Below are positions 54,791 through 57,674 of a stretch of DNA of 57,674 nucleotides, one piece after another; position 1 is the stretch's first letter; each line of letters opens with the position of its first letter. The position numbers and the translations under genes were made by a program. The notes under the pieces are model-generated. The model made no database searches, was not told the origin of the DNA, and saw only the letters and a program-made list of their open reading frames with translations. The stretch is taken from contig NZ_LMTI01000002.1 of NCBI RefSeq assembly GCF_001510665.1, positions 708,003 to 765,676 on the forward strand, read 5' to 3'. Origin of the DNA: Bacillus sp. FJAT-27445 (lineage in GTDB: Bacteria; Bacillota; Bacilli; Bacillales; Cytobacillaceae).

Positions 54791-55687
54791 TTACAATAGT
54801 TTTTCACCAAAAAGGGAGCCCATTAGTTCCACCGCGACTTTTGCTGTTCTGTTTCGCTCGTCGAGTATTGGATTTACTTCAACAAACTCCGCAGAGGTGA
54901 TGAATTCTGCTTCTGCAAGCATCTCCATAGCTAAGTGGCTTTCCCGGTATGTAATCCCTCCAAATACAGGGGTTCCTACCCCTGGAGCATCCTGAGGATC
55001 AAGCCCATCCAAATCAAGAGAGAGGTGGACTCCGTCCGTCTTATTCTTCAGGTAGGCAATCGTCTCTTCCATAACACGCGCCATTCCCATCCTATCAATT
55101 TCGTGCATCGTGTAAACCTTAATGCCCTTTTCCTTTATAAGTTCTTTTTCCCCGTCATCAAGCGCCCTTGCACCGATGATAACGATATTCTCAGGTTTCA
55201 CCTTAGGAGAATAGCCTCCCAACTCTGTCAGCATTTTATGCCCAATTCCAATGCTGACAGCAAGAGGCATGCCGTGAATATTTCCTGAAGGTGAGGTTTC
55301 CGCAGTATTCAAATCTGCATGGGCATCATACCAGATCACTCCGAGGTTCTTATAATGCTTGGAAACTCCGGCTAATGTACCGATTGCAATGCTATGGTCG
55401 CCTCCCAGGACTAGAGGGAATGAGCCTTTTTGAACGACCTTATCCACTTCTTCGGCAAGCTTCCCGTTCTTTTCTGTAACCAATTCAAGATTCCTTAACT
55501 TGGACTCCTGGTCAATGACCACCTCCGGCCTGCCAACCGGAATATCCCCCAAATCCTCTATCTCGTCAAATAATTTCCTAAGCCGTTGGACAACCTCAGC
55601 ATATCGAATTGCGCTTGGGCCCATGTCGACTCCTCTTCGCAACTGCCCAAGATCTATTGGCATACCTATAATGGACAACTTCTTCAA
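54791..55687 (-). CDS. rocF: Arginase RocF
   Basis: The 298-residue enzyme has the manganese ligands in GGDHS, DAHADLNT and DLDGLDP. It converts arginine to ornithine and urea. The start is a TTG at 55687 behind AAAGGGGG, giving MKKLSIIGMPIDLGQ as in other arginases; the frame is open 14 codons upstream. A palindrome AGTTGACTCAACT lies about 45 bp upstream. Confidence 0.95.
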   Translation of the reverse strand: MKKLSIIGMPIDLGQLRRGVDMGPSAIRYAEVVQRLRKLFDEIEDLGDIPVGRPEVVIDQESKLRNLELVTEKNGKLAEEVDKVVQKGSFPLVLGGDHSIAIGTLAGVSKHYKNLGVIWYDAHADLNTAETSPSGNIHGMPLAVSIGIGHKMLTELGGYSPKVKPENIVIIGARALDDGEKELIKEKGIKVYTMHEIDRMGMARVMEETIAYLKNKTDGVHLSLDLDGLDPQDAPGVGTPVFGGITYRESHLAMEMLAEAEFITSAEFVEVNPILDERNRTAKVAVELMGSLFGEKLL

Positions 55688-55825
55688 TGTGAATACCCCC
55701 TTTATTACTTCTATTTTAATCGCTTTCATCTAGTTGACTCAACTCGACAATTCTTTGCATATAAATACATGAATATTCAATTATCTTTTGGCTTTTATTG
55801 TTTGGGTTTTTAGATATCAGTAAGA

Positions 55826-55861
55826 ATAAAAAAAGCCTTAAATCCACTGGGATTTAAGGCA
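55826..55861 (-). terminator. Terminator of the right tRNA cluster
   Basis: On the minus strand GCCTTAAATCC-CAGT-GGATTTAAGGC is followed by seven T, downstream of tRNA-Ala. Confidence 0.93.
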
Positions 55862-55886
55862 AAATAGTCTTTATGTAAGAATGTGA

Positions 55887-55962
55887 TGGTGGAGCCTAGC
55901 GGGATCGAACCGCTGACCTCCTGCGTGCAAAGCAGGCGCTCTCCCAGCTGAGCTAAGGCCCC
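55887..55962 (-). tRNA. tRNA-Ala (anticodon UGC)
   Basis: Complete cloverleaf with encoded CCA and anticodon loop TTTGCAC. Last gene of the cluster before the terminator. Confidence 0.96.
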
Positions 55963-55969
55963 ACAGAAA

Positions 55970-56044
55970 TGGAGCGGAAGACGGGGTTCGAACCCGCGAC
56001 CCCCACCTTGGCAAGGTGATGTTCTACCACTGAACTACTTCCGC
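55970..56044 (-). tRNA. tRNA-Gly (anticodon GCC)
   Basis: Complete cloverleaf with encoded CCA and anticodon loop TTGCCAA. Confidence 0.96.
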
Positions 56045-56096
56045 GTTTGGCTTTAGTATACTCAAAAAAAATCAACTGGACAAACATATAACAAAA

Positions 56097-56169
56097 TGAG
56101 CCATGAAGGACTCGAACCTTCGACCCTCTGATTAAAAGTCAGATGCTCTACCGACTGAGCTAATGGCTC
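56097..56169 (-). tRNA. tRNA-Lys (anticodon UUU)
   Basis: Complete cloverleaf with anticodon loop CTTTTAA, no encoded CCA. Two extra copies of its 5' part, each fused to non-tRNA sequence, precede it on the transcript (to 56448). Confidence 0.96.
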
Positions 56170-56282
56170 GAGTTTTTAATCTATCCTAATCCTCGATAGC
56201 ATTTGTGTCCCCGCCTCAGTGAGGACTGCAAGCAGCTGCTCGGCGGGTACAACTCGCAGATTATTCATGAAGCTTCGCTCGT
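56146..56282 (-). repeat. tRNA-Lys-half/element repeat, unit 1
   Basis: A 137-bp unit that is a perfect tandem copy of 56283-56419. It begins with the D-arm and acceptor 5' strand of the intact tRNA-Lys. It continues into a shared non-tRNA sequence with the blocks GGCGGGGACA, CCCGCCGAGC and TGCGAGTTGTACCC (minus strand). Confidence 0.95.
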
Positions 56283-56419
56283 CTCTACCGACTGAGCTAA
56301 TGGCTCGAGTTTTTAATCTATCCTAATCCTCGATAGCATTTGTGTCCCCGCCTCAGTGAGGACTGCAAGCAGCTGCTCGGCGGGTACAACTCGCAGATTA
56401 TTCATGAAGCTTCGCTCGT
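56283..56419 (-). repeat. tRNA-Lys-half/element repeat, unit 2
   Basis: Identical to unit 1 over 137 bp. The tRNA 5' part (about 29 nt including some bases upstream of the mature end) is followed on the minus strand by ACGAGC and the element. Confidence 0.95.
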
Positions 56420-56448
56420 CTCTACCGACTGAGCTAATGGCTCGAGTT
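56420..56448 (-). repeat. Terminal tRNA-Lys 5' segment
   Basis: A third copy of the tRNA-Lys 5' part. Homology to units 1 and 2 ends abruptly at 56448, which defines one edge of the duplicated segment (28-29 nt). It lies 15 bp after tRNA-Gln. Confidence 0.9.
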
Positions 56449-56463
56449 ATTAAAACAAAAAGA

Positions 56464-56535
56464 CTGGGCTAGCTGGATTCGAACCAACGAATGACGGAGT
56501 CAAAGTCCGTTGCCTTACCGCTTGGCTATAGCCCA
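56464..56535 (-). tRNA. tRNA-Gln (anticodon UUG)
   Basis: Complete cloverleaf with anticodon loop CTTTGAC, discriminator G, no encoded CCA. Confidence 0.95.
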
Positions 56536-56630
56536 ATAGTATAATTATTGTTCCCCATTTACAATTCCAATACAATTTAAAAAGAACATACATAGTATTG
56601 CTCTTTTTGTTTGGAACCTATTCAGGAAAA

Positions 56631-56715
56631 TGGTGGTGGGGGACGGATTCGAACCGCCGAACCCGGAGGGAGCGGATTTACAGTCCGCCGCGTTTAGCCA
56701 CTTCGCTACCCCACC
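56631..56715 (-). tRNA. tRNA-Tyr (anticodon GUA)
   Basis: Class II tRNA with long variable arm, encoded CCA and anticodon loop CTGTAAA. Confidence 0.95.
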
Positions 56716-56720
56716 AAAAA

Positions 56721-56796
<76 letters not shown>

Positions 56797-56816
56797 AAGG
56801 ATATTAATAGAAACTA

Positions 56817-56892
56817 TGGTGGAGGATGACGGGATCGAACCGCCGACCCTCTGCTTGTAAGGCAGATGCTCTCCCAGCTGAGCTAATCCTCC
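56817..56892 (-). tRNA. tRNA-Val (anticodon UAC)
   Basis: Complete cloverleaf with encoded CCA and anticodon loop CTTACAA. Confidence 0.96.
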
Positions 56893-56899
56893 ATATGAA

Positions 56900-56974
56900 T
56901 GGTGACCCCTACGGGATTCGAACCCGTGTTACCGCCGTGAAAGGGCGGTGTCTTAACCGCTTGACCAAGGGGCC
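56900..56974 (-). tRNA. tRNA-Glu (anticodon UUC)
   Basis: Same mature body as 11-82 but with encoded CCA. Confidence 0.96.
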
Positions 56975-56987
56975 TTCATTAAAAATA

Positions 56988-57060
56988 AGCTTCCAAGCGG
57001 GCTCGAACCGCTGACCTCTTCCTTACCATGGAAGTGCTCTACCTACTGAGCTATGGAAGC
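56988..57060 (-). tRNA. tRNA-Thr (anticodon GGU)
   Basis: Complete cloverleaf with anticodon loop ATGGTAA and no encoded CCA. With the UGU species it covers all threonine codons. Confidence 0.94.
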
Positions 57061-57080
57061 ATTATTCTAATTTAAATTTT

Positions 57081-57155
57081 TGGCTCCGCAGGTAGGACTC
57101 GAACCTACGACCGATCGGTTAACAGCCGATTGCTCTACCACTGAGCTACTGCGGA
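57081..57155 (-). tRNA. tRNA-Asn (anticodon GUU)
   Basis: Same body as 192-266, with encoded CCA. Two chimeric copies of its 5' part lie between it and the 5S gene. Confidence 0.96.
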
Positions 57156-57268
57156 ATAATTAGTATATCCATACTCCAGTATAGCATCTGTGTCCCCACC
57201 TCAGGAAGCCTTGCAAGATGCGGCTCGGCGGGTACAACTCGCAGTTTATTCATGGAAGTGATGCTCGT
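57133..57268 (-). repeat. tRNA-Asn-half/element repeat, unit 1
   Basis: A 136-bp unit starting with the 5' part of the intact tRNA-Asn and continuing into the shared element (GGTGGGGACA, CCCGCCGAGC, TGCGAGTTGTACCC on the minus strand). Same architecture as at tRNA-Lys, but with the Asn half. Confidence 0.93.
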
Positions 57269-57405
57269 CTCTACCACTGAGCTACTGCGGAATAATAAGT
57301 ATATCCATACTCCTGTATAGCATCTTATGTCCCCGCCTCAGAAAGATCCGCAAGAAGCAGCTCGGCGTGTACAACTCGCAGCTTACTCGTGGCAGAGATG
57401 CTCGT
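57269..57405 (-). repeat. tRNA-Asn-half/element repeat, unit 2 (diverged)
   Basis: A 137-bp unit whose element part has many substitutions (for example TGTACACGCC for TGTACCCGCC) while its tRNA-Asn 5' part is intact. Confidence 0.92.
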
Positions 57406-57433
57406 CTCTACCACTGAGCTACTGCGGAATAAT
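57406..57433 (-). repeat. Terminal tRNA-Asn 5' segment next to 5S
   Basis: A third copy of the tRNA-Asn 5' part. Homology ends at about 57433, only 4 bp from the 5S gene. Confidence 0.9.
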
Positions 57434-57437
57434 CTTA

Positions 57438-57554
<117 letters not shown>

Positions 57555-57674
57555 AATGAATCAGACATATATTATTATAATGCCTTTTCAGGTTTTTTCA
57601 AGAGAAAAATTCATTCCCTCAAAACTGGATAATGCAGAAGAAGTTGAAGAACGAGTAATCTATTTTCTATATGG
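57555..57674. other. 23S-5S spacer
   Basis: No gene. The CCCTCAAAACTGGATAATG motif is typical of Bacillus rrn spacers and processing stems. Confidence 0.6.

Noticed and set aside
56146-56448. CRISPR-like array
   Set aside because: The units are 137-bp head-to-tail duplications without unique spacers, and no cas genes are present.
56146-56448. Classical prophage att sites in tRNA
   Set aside because: Phage integration normally restores the tRNA 3' end and brings an integrase. Here the 5' end is duplicated and no integrase is nearby.

Overview
The window reads as a chromosomal segment of a Bacillaceae member (Bacillus/Mesobacillus-like). The main grounds are gene order shared with Bacillus subtilis (tRNA genes, sprT-like gene, cmpA, tex, the complete rsbRSTUVW-sigB-rsbX operon, ndoA/ndoAI, alr, ydcC, acpS, rhomboid gene), a glmS ribozyme, sigW-rsiW next to cdaA-cdaR-glmM-glmS, and a Spo0E-like protein. 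No plasmid or prophage module is visible.

Layout. 1-500: three minus-strand tRNA genes with a near-consensus sigma-A promoter. 500-13,330: the conserved general-stress and envelope block, almost all minus strand, with a tiny plus-strand cmpA gene. 13,365-23,230: ydbT-ydbS-like PH proteins, uvsE, a repeat-rich 700-bp gap, cshA, an esterase, murF, ddl and an unrecognised gene. 23,500-46,800: a more individual accessory stretch with mgtE, a lipid kinase, a TM-helix-repeat channel-like protein, a DedA protein, a dicarboxylate/glutamate symporter, an orphan RsbT-like kinase, a CNNM-type transporter, a catechol dioxygenase-like enzyme, an ArsR-MFS pair, a diguanylate cyclase, a two-component/MMPL operon, an orphan ModA, a methyltransferase, a hydrolase and a three-domain RidA fusion. 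47,100-55,690: glmS, its ribozyme, glmM, cdaR, cdaA, rsiW, sigW, a Spo0E-like gene and rocF. 55,830-57,674: an eleven-tRNA cluster behind a 5S rRNA, the tail of an rrn operon on the minus strand.

How the genes work together. The rsb genes form a stressosome (RsbR, RsbS, RsbT), a phosphatase (RsbU), the partner-switch pair RsbV/RsbW and sigma-B, with a sigma-B promoter before rsbV and a second candidate before rsbR. ddl, murF, alr, glmS and glmM supply cell-wall precursors; cdaA/cdaR make and control c-di-AMP; sigW/rsiW respond to envelope stress from a textbook sigma-W promoter.

The most unusual structure is a family of repeats of about 137 bp attached to tRNA genes. Each unit joins the 5' part of the adjacent tRNA (Asn or Lys, up to the D-arm GGTAGAG) to a common non-tRNA sequence that can form a hairpin. 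There are two perfect tandem copies at tRNA-Lys, two diverged copies at one tRNA-Asn and one decayed copy at the other tRNA-Asn. The tRNA part follows the host tRNA while the rest is shared, which points to a small element that duplicates its tRNA target or recombines there. I know of no described element that matches it.
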